Assembly (NCBI RefSeq): GCF_001956315.1
Contig: NZ_MOLY01000030.1
Coordinates: 48,475 to 112,474 of the forward strand
Direction: 5' to 3'
DNA from: Sphingomonas montana
Lineage (GTDB): Bacteria > Pseudomonadota > Alphaproteobacteria > Sphingomonadales > Sphingomonadaceae
DNA: 64,000 nucleotides
Part shown: in pieces, positions 43,534-52,478 of the stretch
How the letters are laid out: the number at the start of each line of letters is the position of its first letter
How positions within the stretch are numbered: the stretch's first letter is position 1
The notes under the pieces: generated by a model
What the model saw: the letters and a program-made list of their open reading frames with translations, nothing else
Database searches by the model: none
Told to the model about the DNA's origin: nothing
Translations under genes and position numbers: made by a program

Positions 43534-44106
43534 ATGCACAGCATTTCCGCGATCATCGCCGTATTCGATGACGAAACCCTGGCCGAGGCCGCGGTCGACC
43601 GGCTGAGCGACTTGCTTGCCAGCCGAGCGGCGATCACCGTCGCCGGCGTCGATCGCGCTGACTGCGTCCTGCCGATCAATCTCTACAAGGTGGATCAGCG
43701 GGTCCGGATCTGGGGGCGTCCGTCCGGCCTTTGGCAGAGGCAATGGCCGATCTTCGCGGACGGCGTCTCACTCCCGTCACCTGGCAGCGGAGCGACTTTC
43801 GTTCTCGGATACATGGCATCCGCCGTGATCGCGGCGCTCGATGGCTGGGTGAGCGCCACCGGCGCCGAAGTGTTCGGTTCCGCCCTTGAGGGGATCGGGG
43901 TGCCGGCGGACGATGCCACGATGGCGCAGGCCAGTCTTCTGGCGGGCAAAATCATCGTCATGACGAATGCCAGGATCGACAACGGCGTCCTACTCCCGGC
44001 GATCGCAGGTGCCGTTGCGATCCGGCTCTACGACGCCGTCTCCGCCGCCCCGGCCATGCCGTCGGCGGATCAGGCCTTCCATGTCGAGATGCACTGCCAG
44101 ACCTGA
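43534..44106 (+). CDS. Hypothetical stress-island protein
   Basis: A 190-residue protein from the ATG at 43534. The N-terminal IIAVFDDETLAEAAVDRLSD pattern recalls general-stress or DUF1269-like proteins. A Gly/Ala-rich central part (SGATFVLGYMASAVIAALDG) follows, and the late GKIIVMTNARIDNGVLLPAI may be a beta strand-helix repeat. No transmembrane call is firm. The family is not recognised. It shares the 12-base element GAAACCACAATA in its promoter with the small membrane gene at 55429 and lies across from a FixJ-type box, so it is probably induced with the island. Confidence 0.7.
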   Translation: MHSISAIIAVFDDETLAEAAVDRLSDLLASRAAITVAGVDRADCVLPINLYKVDQRVRIWGRPSGLWQRQWPIFADGVSLPSPGSGATFVLGYMASAVIAALDGWVSATGAEVFGSALEGIGVPADDATMAQASLLAGKIIVMTNARIDNGVLLPAIAGAVAIRLYDAVSAAPAMPSADQAFHVEMHCQT

Positions 44107-44182
44107 GCCGAACCACGTCGCGGTCCCGCGACGGGCGTGCTGCGCCCGACAATTCCGTTCCGCAAAGTCGAAGGATACTCCG

Positions 44183-44992
44183 ATGAAGTCCATTCTCCTG
44201 CACGTCTACGACGATGCCGGCTTCGAATCCCGCCTGCAGGCTGCCTTCGATCTCGCCAGAGCCTTCGAAGGCCATATCACCTGCCTCCACGCCACGCCTT
44301 ATCCCGATTACTTCGCAGCCGATCCCAGCATGGCAAGCGCTTTGCCGGTTGAGCTCTCCCGGCAGATGGAGGAGCGGCGGCTTGCGATGCAGAAGAAGAT
44401 CGAGGAGCGTCTGCGGCTCGAGATGATCCCTTGGACCTGGGTCCATGTCGATCAGGTGCCGGCCGACAGCCTGATCGGCTTTTCGCCTCTGTCGGACGTC
44501 ATCGTCCTCAGCCTCGACGACCGGTCCACCGAATATGGAAAGTCCCAGGCACTCGCCGCGACCGTTGCAACCGGCGCGCTGCCGCCCGTCCTGGCGATGC
44601 CGGCCTCCGTCCATTCGCTCGATACCAACGCGCCGGTGATCGTCGCCTGGAATGGATCGGCCGAAGCGTCGACAGCGCTTCGAGCCGCCGTGCCGCTTCT
44701 CCGGCTCGCGGCCAGCGTGCATCTGGTCGAGATCGCCGAACCCACGGCGTCGCTTCCGGCCGATGCGGGCGCGCGCTATCTGTCGCTTCACGGTATCGAG
44801 GCTGAGATCCTGCAGCGTCAGCCAATCGATGGCAGCGTCGGCAAGGCGATCCTGCGCGCCGCGCTCGAAAAGGGGGCCGGGCTGATCGTGTCGGGCGCGT
44901 ATGGCCACTCGCGGCTCCGCGAGTTCCTGCTCGGCGGGGTCACCCGCTTTTTGCTGACGAACAGCAAGGTTCCGCTTCTCTTCGCGCATTGA
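44183..44992 (+). CDS. Universal stress protein (tandem UspA-type domains)
   Basis: A 269-residue protein from the ATG at 44183. Domain 1 starts MKSILLHVYDDAGFESRLQA; its ATP loop is eroded. Domain 2 starts APVIVAWNGSAEASTALRAA and ends with the nucleotide-binding motif SGAYGHSRLREFLLGGVTRF. Tandem Usp proteins are markers of hypoxia regulons. It is 76 bases downstream of the hypothetical gene on the same strand and is followed by a strong hairpin. Confidence 0.9.
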   Translation: MKSILLHVYDDAGFESRLQAAFDLARAFEGHITCLHATPYPDYFAADPSMASALPVELSRQMEERRLAMQKKIEERLRLEMIPWTWVHVDQVPADSLIGFSPLSDVIVLSLDDRSTEYGKSQALAATVATGALPPVLAMPASVHSLDTNAPVIVAWNGSAEASTALRAAVPLLRLAASVHLVEIAEPTASLPADAGARYLSLHGIEAEILQRQPIDGSVGKAILRAALEKGAGLIVSGAYGHSRLREFLLGGVTRFLLTNSKVPLLFAH

Positions 44993-44996
44993 GATT

Positions 44997-45024
44997 GCAA
45001 GGGGGGCGTCCCCGCCCCCCTTGC
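44997..45024 (+). terminator. Hairpin after the universal stress protein gene
   Basis: GCAAGGGGGGCG, TCCC loop and CGCCCCCCTTGC form a perfect 12-base stem three bases after the Usp stop. It lacks a T-tail but is a likely RNA 3' end or stabiliser. Confidence 0.6.
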
Positions 45025-45085
45025 CACTTCGGTTCGCCGCGCCGAGAACGCGGCCGGTCATCCGGCCGGCGGGAGGAACAGGATC

Positions 45086-45145
45086 ATGACAGTCCACTTG
45101 CTCGAACAGAAGCGTGCGGCACCAAGCGGTCGAAGGGTCGCCTGA
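45086..45145 (+). CDS. Possible 19-residue leader peptide upstream of the GH130 gene
   Basis: ATG at 45086 follows GGGAGGAACAGGATC, the best ribosome site in this stretch. It encodes MTVHLLEQKRAAPSGRRVA and stops two bases before the GTG of the GH130 gene. It could couple translation of a gene that has a weak start of its own, or mark a frameshifted N-terminus. No family is recognised. Confidence 0.4.
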   Translation: MTVHLLEQKRAAPSGRRVA

Positions 45146-45147
45146 TC

Positions 45148-46434
45148 GTGCGCACTGCCGCCGACTTCGTGACCCATGTCCCGCTGTTTCTCCGCCCCGA
45201 TCCGTCGCGCATGGTCGTCAGACCTTATGCACCGGGCGCTGACCCCGACCACGCCCGTGCGGTGCGCATCGGTCGCCACATCCTGGACCTCTCGGCCGCG
45301 GACGTCGCGCTGGAGCTTGCCCGGGTGACGGAAGACTTCGCCGCCCGCCACCTCGATGTCGCAGACCTCTTTCGACGTCGCTTTCGCGATGTCGCACCGA
45401 TCGTTCTTGATGGTGTGTCGGCGGGCGGGAACGAGGCGCTGCTGATCGGCGCCTATTTCTCGCAGGAATACACTTACGAGGCCGCTGCGCTCTTCAACCC
45501 CAGTATCGTCCCCCACCCCGACCAGACCGGGCTCGCCGGGGGTGCGATCCGGTTCGTGCTGTCCCTGCGCGCGGTCGGCGAAGGTCATGTATCCTCGATC
45601 GCGTTCCGCACCGGCGTGCTGGCGCGTGACGGGTCGATCATGATCGACACCCCCGGACCGCAGGCGATCGTTCCCCGGATCGCAAGTTCCAGTCTGGATG
45701 CCGCCTCGAATGGATCGATCCGGATGGAACGCGACGACGCCTATGGGCTGTCGGAAACGGTGATCTTTCCATCGACCCCCAACCAGCGCAACGGCATCGA
45801 GGATCTAAGGCTGGTCCGGTTCGTCGACGATGATGGGTCGTCGACCTACCTCGGGACCTACACCGCCTACAGCAGCGACGGCATCAACCAGGAGCTGCTG
45901 TCTACGCGCGATTTCAGGACGTTCGACATGTCGCCGATGCGGGGCACGGCGGCGCGCGGCAAGGGCATGGCGCTCTTTCCACGTCGGCTCGACGGGCGCT
46001 ACGCGATGCTCGGACGGCACGATAACGAGACGATCTCGCTGTCCTATTCGAGTTCGCTCTACGACTGGGACGCCGGGGCTGCGATCGTCGCACCCCGCTA
46101 TCCGTGGGAGTTCGTCCAGATCGGAAATTGCGGCTCGCCGATCGAGATCGCGGAGGGCTGGCTCGTCATCACCCACGGCGTCGGTGCGATGCGCAACTAT
46201 GCGCTCGGAGCCTGCCTGCTCGACCGTAGGGATCCGAGCAAGTTGCTGTGTCGGCTGGCCGAACCGTTCATCCGGCCCCACGCCGGCGAACGCGCCGGCT
46301 ACGTCCCGAACGTGACCTACAGCTGCGGGGCGATGGTTCAGGACCGGACGCTGATCCTGCCCTACGCCGTCGCGGACAGCGTGACGACGTTCGCGACCAT
46401 CCCGCTCGATCAGCTGCTCGCCGCGATGGAATGA
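45148..46434 (+). CDS. Glycoside hydrolase family 130-type beta-mannosidase/phosphorylase
   Basis: A 428-residue protein from the GTG at 45148 (VRTAADFVTHVPLFLRPDPS). Five-bladed propeller blocks of GH130 are LIGAYFSQEYTYEAAALFNP, NQRNGIEDLRLVRFVDDDGS (the catalytic-site IEDLR), YLGTYTAYSSDGINQELLST and WEFVQIGNCGSPIEIAEGWL. The late block is VITHGVGAMRNYALGACLLD. GH130 enzymes cut or phosphorolyse beta-mannosides. The role in a hypoxia island is unclear; turnover of a storage or surface mannan is possible. Start choice is uncertain, see the overlapping leader. Confidence 0.85.
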   Translation: MRTAADFVTHVPLFLRPDPSRMVVRPYAPGADPDHARAVRIGRHILDLSAADVALELARVTEDFAARHLDVADLFRRRFRDVAPIVLDGVSAGGNEALLIGAYFSQEYTYEAAALFNPSIVPHPDQTGLAGGAIRFVLSLRAVGEGHVSSIAFRTGVLARDGSIMIDTPGPQAIVPRIASSSLDAASNGSIRMERDDAYGLSETVIFPSTPNQRNGIEDLRLVRFVDDDGSSTYLGTYTAYSSDGINQELLSTRDFRTFDMSPMRGTAARGKGMALFPRRLDGRYAMLGRHDNETISLSYSSSLYDWDAGAAIVAPRYPWEFVQIGNCGSPIEIAEGWLVITHGVGAMRNYALGACLLDRRDPSKLLCRLAEPFIRPHAGERAGYVPNVTYSCGAMVQDRTLILPYAVADSVTTFATIPLDQLLAAME

Positions 46435-46475
46435 CGCCTGCCGATCGCGCTGCGAACGGCGGGCGTCCCACGGCA

Positions 46476-49139
46476 CTATCCGACGCGGGGCTCCGCCCGA
46501 TGATCGCCCTGCCACTTTGCGACGATCAGCTTCGTGACCTCGGTCACCACCAGCGTCGCTGCGGTGGCGGCGGCGCAGAACAGCAGCGTGTGCCGGCTCA
46601 CCGGCCCGGTGCCCAGCAGTCGCGAGAGCGGTGACCAGAACATCGCGGTCAGTTGCAGGCATAGCGCGGTGCCGACGACCAGCAGAAGCCAGGGGTTCGA
46701 GAACAGCGGCTCGCGCCAAATCGGACGACGCTCGCTTCGCATGCACAGCACGTAGACGTTCTGGAACAGGACAACCATCAGCAGCACGCCGTTCTGGATC
46801 TCCGCCAAAGGAAGGCCCAGCGTTCGCATGTCATATGCCATGACCAGAGCCAGCACGGTCATCGTCATGGCCGGCGGCATCATGAGCGCGAACGCGCTGC
46901 GGTCCAGCAACGGTGTCGCCGGCGATCGCGGCGCCTGCTTCAATTCGTCTCCCTCCCCGCGCCCGAAGCCCAGCATGACGTCCTGTGCGCCGTTGGTGAC
47001 AAGGTTCAGCCAGAGAAGCTGGACCGCCGTCAGGGGCATCGGGAGGCCCGTCGCGACGGCGCCCAGAAACATCGCGATCTCGGCGATGCTGGTGGTGATC
47101 AGGAAGATCACGATCTTGCGGACGTTCGCGTAGGTGACCCGGCCCTCTTCCACGCCCGCGACGATGGAGGCGAAATTGTCGTCCGCCAGCACAAGGTCGG
47201 CGGCGTCGCGCGCGACGTCGGTGCCGGCTCGCCCCATCGCTACGCCGATATGGGCGGCATGCAGCGCCGGCGCATCGTTGACACCGTCACCGGTGACGGC
47301 GACGAGTTCGCCGCTCTCCGCCAGCAGCTGGACGATGCGCAGCTTCTGGTTCGGCTCGATGCGAGCGAACACGCGACCTGCGAGGATCCGCCGCGTCAAC
47401 TCGTCAGGCCGGTTGAAGAGATCCGTCATCTGGGCACCCGTCACGACCTGATCCGGCTCGGCCTCTATGCCGAGCTGCCGCGCGATGGTCAGCGCGGTGC
47501 CGGGGTGATCGCCCGTCACCATCCGAACCGCGATGCCCGCCTCTCCGCATTCGGCGATCGCGGCGGGGACTTCGGGGCGGATCGGATCGATCAGCCCCAC
47601 CCAACCCAGCAACGCCAGATGGGCCGGCGCGGATACGTCGCCGGCCGGGGGGACTCCGGCTGGCGAAGCCGCGATCGCCAACACGCGGTAGCCGTCGCGC
47701 GCCATCGCCTCCGCAACCTCCACTGCACGCGTATCGATGTCGTCGCACATCGGAAGCACGGTCTCGGGCGCGCCCTTGACGTAGAGCCGATGGCCACCCG
47801 CCTCCTCGATCGTGACGCTCGAGAATTTGCGGGCCGGTTCGTAGGGCAGTTCGGCAACACGCCCGGTCGCGTGCAGCTGAACGATGTCCTGCCCGCCCTC
47901 GCGCGCCAGCCGCAGCAAGGCGACGTCCACCGTGTCGCCGATGAATTCGCCCTCGACGTCGATCGAGGCCTCGTTGCAGATCGCGGCCGCGCGATACAGA
48001 TCGGTCAACCGCGCGACGTTCGCCGACCAGTCGCTGCGATCGGACGTCGCACCGTCCGCGAGGATGATCCGTTCGACCGACAGGATGTTCTGGGTCAGCG
48101 TGCCCGTCTTGTCGCTGGCGATCATCGTGCAGGCGCCGAGCCCTTCGACAGCCGGAAGCGACCGGACGATGACGTTTCGCCCCGCCATCCGGCGACTGCC
48201 CGCTGCCAGGGCAACGGTGACCGCGATCGAGAGCCCCTCCGGGATCGCCGACACGGCCAAAGCGACCGCCAGGATCAGGACCTCGTCGCTTGGTCTGCCC
48301 TGCCACAGCAGGATGAGCGCGAACGGGATGATCAGCCCCACCGTCGCGATGCTGATCTGTCGGGCGAGCCGCTCCAGCGAGAGGACCAGCGGGGGCGGTG
48401 TCGGTGCCGTCGTGCGCAGCGTCGCGTCGATCGCCCCGAGCTCCGTCGCGCTCCCCGTTGCGACGACGATCCCGGCGCCGCGGCCCTGATCGACCATCGT
48501 GCCGGCCAGGATCATCGTCGTGCGATCGCCAAGCGCCGTCTTCGGTGCCAACACGTCGCTCTCGCTTTTCTCGACCGGCACGGACTCGCCACTGAACGTC
48601 GACTGGTCGATCAGCAGGTTCCGGCTCGACATGAGCCTGATGTCCGCGGGCACGGACATGCCGCTCTCCACCTCGACGATATCGCCGACCACGACCTGCC
48701 GCGCGTCGACCGCCGCGGCGGCCCCGCCGCGCCGGACATTCGCGCTGTGACCGATCATGTGGCGCAGCGCCGTCAGGCTCGCCGCGGCCTTGCCCTCCTG
48801 CACCGTGCCGATGACGGAATTGACCAGCAGGACCAGCCCGATGAAGCCCGCGTCGGTCATGTGGCCCAGGCTGAGCGACACGACTGCCGCGGCGACCAGC
48901 AGGTAGATCAGCGGACTGTTGAACTGCTTCAGGAAGAGCCGGAGGAGCGACGGCGCATAGGGCGGCGCAAGCTCGTTGAAGCCGTCGCGTTCCAGCCTCA
49001 AGGCTGCCTCCTCCACGGTCAGACCATCTGGCGGCGTGCCGGTCGTCGACATCGTGTTCTCGATCGACGTGGCATGCCAATCGCGGCGGTTGACACCCGA
49101 ACCGGCGCGCGGCGTGCGATCGACCATCTGCTCAGCCAT
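46476..49139 (-). CDS. Cation-translocating P-type ATPase, P2-type
   Basis: A protein of about 887 residues. The N-terminal cation-ATPase domain is LTVEEAALRLERDGFNELAP. The actuator loop has STFSGESVPVEKSESDVLAP, with TGES as SGES. The M4 signature is ALAVSAIPEGLSIAVTVALA. The phosphorylation site is MIASDKTGTLTQNILSVERI, with KGAPETV in the nucleotide domain, the hinge AVTGDGVNDAPALHAAHIGV and ten membrane helices. It is SERCA/MgtA-like and probably moves Ca2+, Mg2+ or Na+/K+; the PEGL motif favours the P2A side. A TGCGTAGTTTCCGA box lies 249 bases upstream. A later in-frame ATG at 49052 would give a shorter protein. Confidence 0.93.
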   Translation of the reverse strand: MAEQMVDRTPRAGSGVNRRDWHATSIENTMSTTGTPPDGLTVEEAALRLERDGFNELAPPYAPSLLRLFLKQFNSPLIYLLVAAAVVSLSLGHMTDAGFIGLVLLVNSVIGTVQEGKAAASLTALRHMIGHSANVRRGGAAAAVDARQVVVGDIVEVESGMSVPADIRLMSSRNLLIDQSTFSGESVPVEKSESDVLAPKTALGDRTTMILAGTMVDQGRGAGIVVATGSATELGAIDATLRTTAPTPPPLVLSLERLARQISIATVGLIIPFALILLWQGRPSDEVLILAVALAVSAIPEGLSIAVTVALAAGSRRMAGRNVIVRSLPAVEGLGACTMIASDKTGTLTQNILSVERIILADGATSDRSDWSANVARLTDLYRAAAICNEASIDVEGEFIGDTVDVALLRLAREGGQDIVQLHATGRVAELPYEPARKFSSVTIEEAGGHRLYVKGAPETVLPMCDDIDTRAVEVAEAMARDGYRVLAIAASPAGVPPAGDVSAPAHLALLGWVGLIDPIRPEVPAAIAECGEAGIAVRMVTGDHPGTALTIARQLGIEAEPDQVVTGAQMTDLFNRPDELTRRILAGRVFARIEPNQKLRIVQLLAESGELVAVTGDGVNDAPALHAAHIGVAMGRAGTDVARDAADLVLADDNFASIVAGVEEGRVTYANVRKIVIFLITTSIAEIAMFLGAVATGLPMPLTAVQLLWLNLVTNGAQDVMLGFGRGEGDELKQAPRSPATPLLDRSAFALMMPPAMTMTVLALVMAYDMRTLGLPLAEIQNGVLLMVVLFQNVYVLCMRSERRPIWREPLFSNPWLLLVVGTALCLQLTAMFWSPLSRLLGTGPVSRHTLLFCAAATAATLVVTEVTKLIVAKWQGDHRAEPRVG

Positions 49140-49387
49140 CATGGCAGGAAGTCGGTCGAAACCGGCGCCTGCCGCTGCCCGGCGCGGACGCTACGCAGAT
49201 GCAGGATCGAACGCCTCTGCGGAACGGAAGCTACCACGTCCGCGGGTCGCCGGTCGGTTGCCGCGGTCGTCGTCGACGCGTTTTCGAAGGTCATGGGAAG
49301 ATCCACCCTGCAGGAGACGAGGGCGGTCGGATCGCGCCGCGCCTTGATGCTCTGCCGCCTACCCGCAGCAGCAGGACTCAGGCAGCG

Positions 49388-49401
49388 TCGGAAACTACGC
49401 A
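49388..49401 (-). promoter_or_regulatory. Candidate FixJ box 2 (TGCGTAGTTTCCGA)
   Basis: Perfect consensus on the minus strand, upstream of the P-type ATPase. It is identical over 14 bases to boxes at 54412 and 55304. Confidence 0.65.
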
Positions 49402-49453
49402 GATCGGGTTCGACCGGCCCGGGCACCGCATCACCGCGATCCCGTTGCCGGTC

Positions 49454-49467
49454 TAGGTGGTTCCCGA
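49454..49467 (+). promoter_or_regulatory. Candidate FixJ box 3 (TAGGTGGTTCCCGA)
   Basis: Reads TAGGTGGTTCCCGA on the plus strand, 66 bases before the acetyltransferase ATG. It differs from the box core mainly at the second to fourth half-site bases. Confidence 0.5.
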
Positions 49468-49532
49468 GGGTTCGGCGGCGGTCTTCCCCGCTGTATCGGT
49501 GGGAAAGCCGCCCACCCCTCGAAGGATTGCGC

Positions 49533-50099
49533 ATGATCACGACCATACCGGCCACGGCCCTGCCAAGCGACGCTGCGACCGCCCCTGTCGATGACTGGAG
49601 CCGGGATCTGACCACGCAATCGGGCTATGCGTTCCATGTCCGCCCCGCCGACGCCAGCGACGAGACCGGCCTTGCCGCGTTCTTCACGCATGTGACGCCG
49701 GAGGATCTGCGTTTCCGGTTCCTGTCCGCCATCAAGACGGTCGGGAAGGATCAGATCGAGCGGCTGACCCATCTCGATCATCGCGGCACCGAGAACTTTC
49801 TCGTGTTCGACGCCCTCCACGGTACCATGGTCGCGACGGGGATGCTGGCTGCCGACGCCGCACTCGAAACCGCGGAAGTCGCGATCGTCATCCACCGGGA
49901 CTTCAAGCATCGTGGTATCGGCTGGACGCTGCTCGAACATATCACGGCGTTCGCCCGGTCGCGCGGGATCAAGACAATCGAATCCCTCGAAAGCCGCGAC
50001 AATCATCAAGCCATCCAGCTGGAGCGCGAGATGGGCTTCGAGCTGGTCACATGTCCAGGCGATCCAAGCTCCGTCATCGTGCGCCATACGCTGAACTGA
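49533..50099 (+). CDS. GNAT family N-acetyltransferase
   Basis: A 188-residue protein from the ATG at 49533. The GNAT fold has AFHVRPADASDETGLAAFFT, VTPEDLRFRFLSAIKTVGKD, TAEVAIVIHRDFKHRGIGWT (the acetyl-CoA pyrophosphate loop HRGIG) and HITAFARSRGIKTIESLESR. The PEDLRFRF element is typical of GNATs tied to acyl-CoA or protein acetylation (PatZ-like) modules. It probably acetylates a metabolic enzyme or small molecule in the cytoplasm. It has its own FixJ-type box and is divergent from the P-type ATPase. Confidence 0.88.
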   Translation: MITTIPATALPSDAATAPVDDWSRDLTTQSGYAFHVRPADASDETGLAAFFTHVTPEDLRFRFLSAIKTVGKDQIERLTHLDHRGTENFLVFDALHGTMVATGMLAADAALETAEVAIVIHRDFKHRGIGWTLLEHITAFARSRGIKTIESLESRDNHQAIQLEREMGFELVTCPGDPSSVIVRHTLN

Positions 50100-50156
50100 C
50101 ACGCAAATGGGTGTCGGGGCGCCAGACCCTCCTGCCGGGTCGGTTTGACGCGCGAC

Positions 50157-50170
50157 TAAGTGGTTTCCGA
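50157..50170 (+). promoter_or_regulatory. Candidate FixJ box 4 (TAAGTGGTTTCCGA)
   Basis: Reads TAAGTGGTTTCCGA on the plus strand, 127 bases before the alternative oxidase ATG. Confidence 0.5.
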
Positions 50171-50297
50171 TCCTGCCGTCCGGATCACCTGGACGGTAAG
50201 GATTTTCCCAACAGGCAGGGCGGCGGGATCCCCCGTGGGCCGCCTGCGCAGCAACTCGTCCCTCTGGCGGGTCCCTCTGCCATCAAGGACATACGAC

Positions 50298-51020
50298 ATG
50301 GTCAATTCCGTCCTCACCCCCGATGCCCGCGCGCTCGAAATCGAGCGGGTCGCGGAACCCGTCGTGCATCACATGCCGCACGGCTTCTCCGACCGCTTCG
50401 CGCTCGGTTTCACGAAGCTTCTGCGGTTCAGCGCCGACACCTTCTTCGCCAAACGCTACGGCCACCGGGCCATCGTGCTCGAAACCGTCGCGGCCGTGCC
50501 CGGCATGGTCGGCGCGATGTTCACCCATCTCAATTGCCTCCGCTGGATGCGCGACGACGAGGGCTGGATCCGCACGCTGATGGAGGAAGCCGAGAACGAG
50601 CGCATGCATCTCATGACGTTCATCGAGATCGCCAAGCCGACCTGGTTCGAACGCATGGTCATCCTGGCCGTGCAGGGTGTCTTCCTCGTCGCCTTCTCGA
50701 TCCTCTACCTGCTCTCGTCGCGGACGGCGCACCGCGTGGTCGGGTACTTTGAGGAGGAAGCCGTGACCAGCTACACGCTGTATCTGCAGGAGATCGACGA
50801 AGGCCGCTCACCCAACGTGCCGGCCCCCGCGATTGCCAAGCATTACTGGAAGATGGCGGACGACGCGACGTTGCGCGATGTCGTGCTCGTCGTCCGCGCG
50901 GACGAGGCCCACCACCGCGACGTGAACCACGGCTTCGCCAGCAGCCTGGCCGGCGATGCCGAAGTGCGGGATATCGCGCCCTATCCGATCCACGCCACGG
51001 AGCTGCGCGCGGCGGCATAG
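50298..51020 (+). CDS. aox: Alternative oxidase (cyanide-insensitive ubiquinol oxidase)
   Basis: A 240-residue di-iron membrane protein. Four-helix-bundle ligands are Glu62 in [14 protein letters not shown], Glu101 and His104 in [13 protein letters not shown], Glu153 in [14 protein letters not shown], and Glu203 with His206 in [14 protein letters not shown]. The hydrophobic membrane-binding part is [18 protein letters not shown]. It oxidises ubiquinol directly with O2 without pumping protons, keeping electron flow when cytochrome oxidases are blocked by NO, cyanide or low oxygen. The ATG at 50298 is preferred over a longer start. It is probably FixJ-controlled (box 4). Confidence 0.94.
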   Translation: MVNSVLTPDARALEIERVAEPVVHHMPHGFSDRFALGFTKLLRFSADTFFAKRYGHRAIVLETVAAVPGMVGAMFTHLNCLRWMRDDEGWIRTLMEEAENERMHLMTFIEIAKPTWFERMVILAVQGVFLVAFSILYLLSSRTAHRVVGYFEEEAVTSYTLYLQEIDEGRSPNVPAPAIAKHYWKMADDATLRDVVLVVRADEAHHRDVNHGFASSLAGDAEVRDIAPYPIHATELRAAA

Positions 51021-51043
51021 CCCCTGTGGCCCCTGACGTGGCC

Positions 51044-51084
51044 GCTCGGCGGCGGGGCGACCGCTGGTCGCCCCGCCGCCGAGC
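51044..51084 (+). terminator. Perfect 19-base-pair hairpin after aox
   Basis: GCTCGGCGGCGGGGCGACC, loop GCT, and its exact complement. It lies 23 bases after the aox stop and 34 bases before the CBS gene. No T-tail follows; with 19 G-C-rich pairs it is the most stable hairpin I see in the window. Confidence 0.6.
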
Positions 51085-51117
51085 GCAACGGCTCACACCC
51101 AAGACAGGAAACCGACG

Positions 51118-51558
51118 ATGCTCGTTCAGGGAATGGTCGATGACGCACGTCAGCGTCTCGTCACGATCGGCGACGACCGGCCGCTGATCGAGGCGGCGGG
51201 GCTGCTGACGCAAGGTGCCGAGATCCTGGTCGTCGTCGAGGCTTCGGGCCGGATCGTCGGCCTGATCACGAAGAGCGACGTGGTCCGCCAGATGAGCGTC
51301 TGCGACGGGGCGCGCTGCCGTTGCGCCGTCTCAACGGTGATGACGCAGTCGGTCGTCACCTGCACCGGTTCGGACAGCTTGCAGGATGTCTCGGATCGCA
51401 TGAAGCAACGGCATCTCAAGAACATCCCGGTGCTCGATCAGGACAGCCGTCCCATCGCGGTGCTGACCGCCCGATCGATCCTCCGCGTCCTGCTGAGCGA
51501 TGCGGAATTCGAAGAAGCCCAGCTCGTCGATTACGTCAAAGGCGTCGGATACCGATGA
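51118..51558 (+). CDS. CBS-domain protein
   Basis: A 146-residue protein with two CBS motifs forming one Bateman pair: MVDDARQRLVTIGDDRPLIE, EILVVVEASGRIVGLITKSD and STVMTQSVVTCTGSDSLQDV, LKNIPVLDQDSRPIAVLTAR. It ends DAEFEEAQLVDYVKGVGYR. Such stand-alone CBS proteins bind adenine nucleotides and act as energy or stress sensors. Cys-rich DGARCRCAV lies between the motifs. Its stop overlaps the start of the next gene (ATGATG at 51555). Confidence 0.92.
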   Translation: MLVQGMVDDARQRLVTIGDDRPLIEAAGLLTQGAEILVVVEASGRIVGLITKSDVVRQMSVCDGARCRCAVSTVMTQSVVTCTGSDSLQDVSDRMKQRHLKNIPVLDQDSRPIAVLTARSILRVLLSDAEFEEAQLVDYVKGVGYR

Positions 51559-51950
51559 TGCGCTCCGACCTACCAGCCAACCTGCACGAGGACGTCGCGA
51601 TGTCAGGGACAGATCATCCTCCCAGCGCGGCCGAGCTTCGACTACGCGCGCTTTCCCGTTGGGATAACGAAGGCGGGGCGATCGCGACCGCCCCGTCGCG
51701 GCACGCGGACGTGGCGCCCCTGTCACCGGCGGAACTCATCCAGCTCCGCATCCGCGTCATCGCGCTCGAAAACATGCTGATCGCAGTGCTTGCAGACGGC
51801 ACCGACCGTCAGCGCGACGTCGCCCGCGACATTGCCGCCTACATCGCGCCGCGGTCCGGCTTCACGCACCACCCGCTGACGATCGAAGCCAGCCGGCACA
51901 TGACCGCGCTCGTGGATCGCGCTGTTCACTACCGGACGATCGACAGCTGA
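51555..51950 (+). CDS. Hypothetical protein sharing a C-terminal motif with the protein at 62051
   Basis: A 131-residue protein, start overlapping the CBS stop. AAELRLRALSRWDNEGGA is followed by LRIRVIALENMLIAVLADGT and DRQRDVARDIAAYIAP. The LENxxxAxLA-x4-QRxVxxD block recurs in the 184-residue protein at 62051-62605 of the same island. That suggests a small helical family peculiar to this regulon. The role is unknown; no signal peptide or membrane helix is seen. Confidence 0.75.
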   Translation: MMRSDLPANLHEDVAMSGTDHPPSAAELRLRALSRWDNEGGAIATAPSRHADVAPLSPAELIQLRIRVIALENMLIAVLADGTDRQRDVARDIAAYIAPRSGFTHHPLTIEASRHMTALVDRAVHYRTIDS

Positions 51951-52045
51951 ACGGCGTTCGCAACGCGTGGCAGAGCAGGGTGCGGGGGGCGTGCGGTCAG
52001 CATGGCCGGCTCCGGAATTACCGCTGACCCTTCGGAGGAAGCAAA

Positions 52046-52453
52046 ATGAACGCGCACGGTCTCACCGAGCAGGATCTCACAGGCCTGATCCCGATATTCT
52101 ACGAACGCGTGCGGACCGACCAACAGTTGTCTCCGATCTTCTCCGCAGCGGTTTCGGACTGGCCGGCCCATCTGGATAAGCTCGTGGACTTCTGGTCGTC
52201 CGTCATGCTCGGAAGCGGTCGATACAAGGGCCAGCCGGTCCTCGCCCACCTTCGCCATGCCGACGTCATGACGACGGCGAACTTCGATCGCTGGCTGGCG
52301 CTCTGGCAGGACGTCACCACCGAAATGTTGTCCGCCGGCAAGGCAAGCGCGCTCCAGGCCACTGCCCGACGGATCGCGCAGAGCCTCCGCCTCGCCATCC
52401 AGTTTCGTCCCGACGACGCCTCGCCCTCGCGTGGCACCCCCTTACCTGCCTGA
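52046..52453 (+). CDS. Group III truncated haemoglobin
   Basis: A 135-residue globin with FYERVRTDQQLSPIFSAAVS, DWPAHLDKLVDFWSSVMLGS and RYKGQPVLAHLRHADVMTTA, then NFDRWLALWQDVTTEML. The DWxxHLxxLxDFWSS run and YxGxP are the group III trHb signature; His in AHLRH fits the proximal ligand. These haem proteins bind O2 or NO in microaerobic or nitrosative stress. Ribosome site is CTTCGGAGGAAGC. It is followed 25 bases later by another globin. Confidence 0.92.
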   Translation: MNAHGLTEQDLTGLIPIFYERVRTDQQLSPIFSAAVSDWPAHLDKLVDFWSSVMLGSGRYKGQPVLAHLRHADVMTTANFDRWLALWQDVTTEMLSAGKASALQATARRIAQSLRLAIQFRPDDASPSRGTPLPA

Positions 52454-52478
52454 TCAGGCCGACACCGGAAAACGCATC

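Noticed and set aside
47250..50099. A very long plus-strand open frame antisense to the P-type ATPase
   Set aside because: It is a GC-rich shadow frame; its protein is Arg/Asp/His-rich without motifs, while the minus strand encodes all P-ATPase motifs. Only the 3' part from 49533 is real (GNAT).
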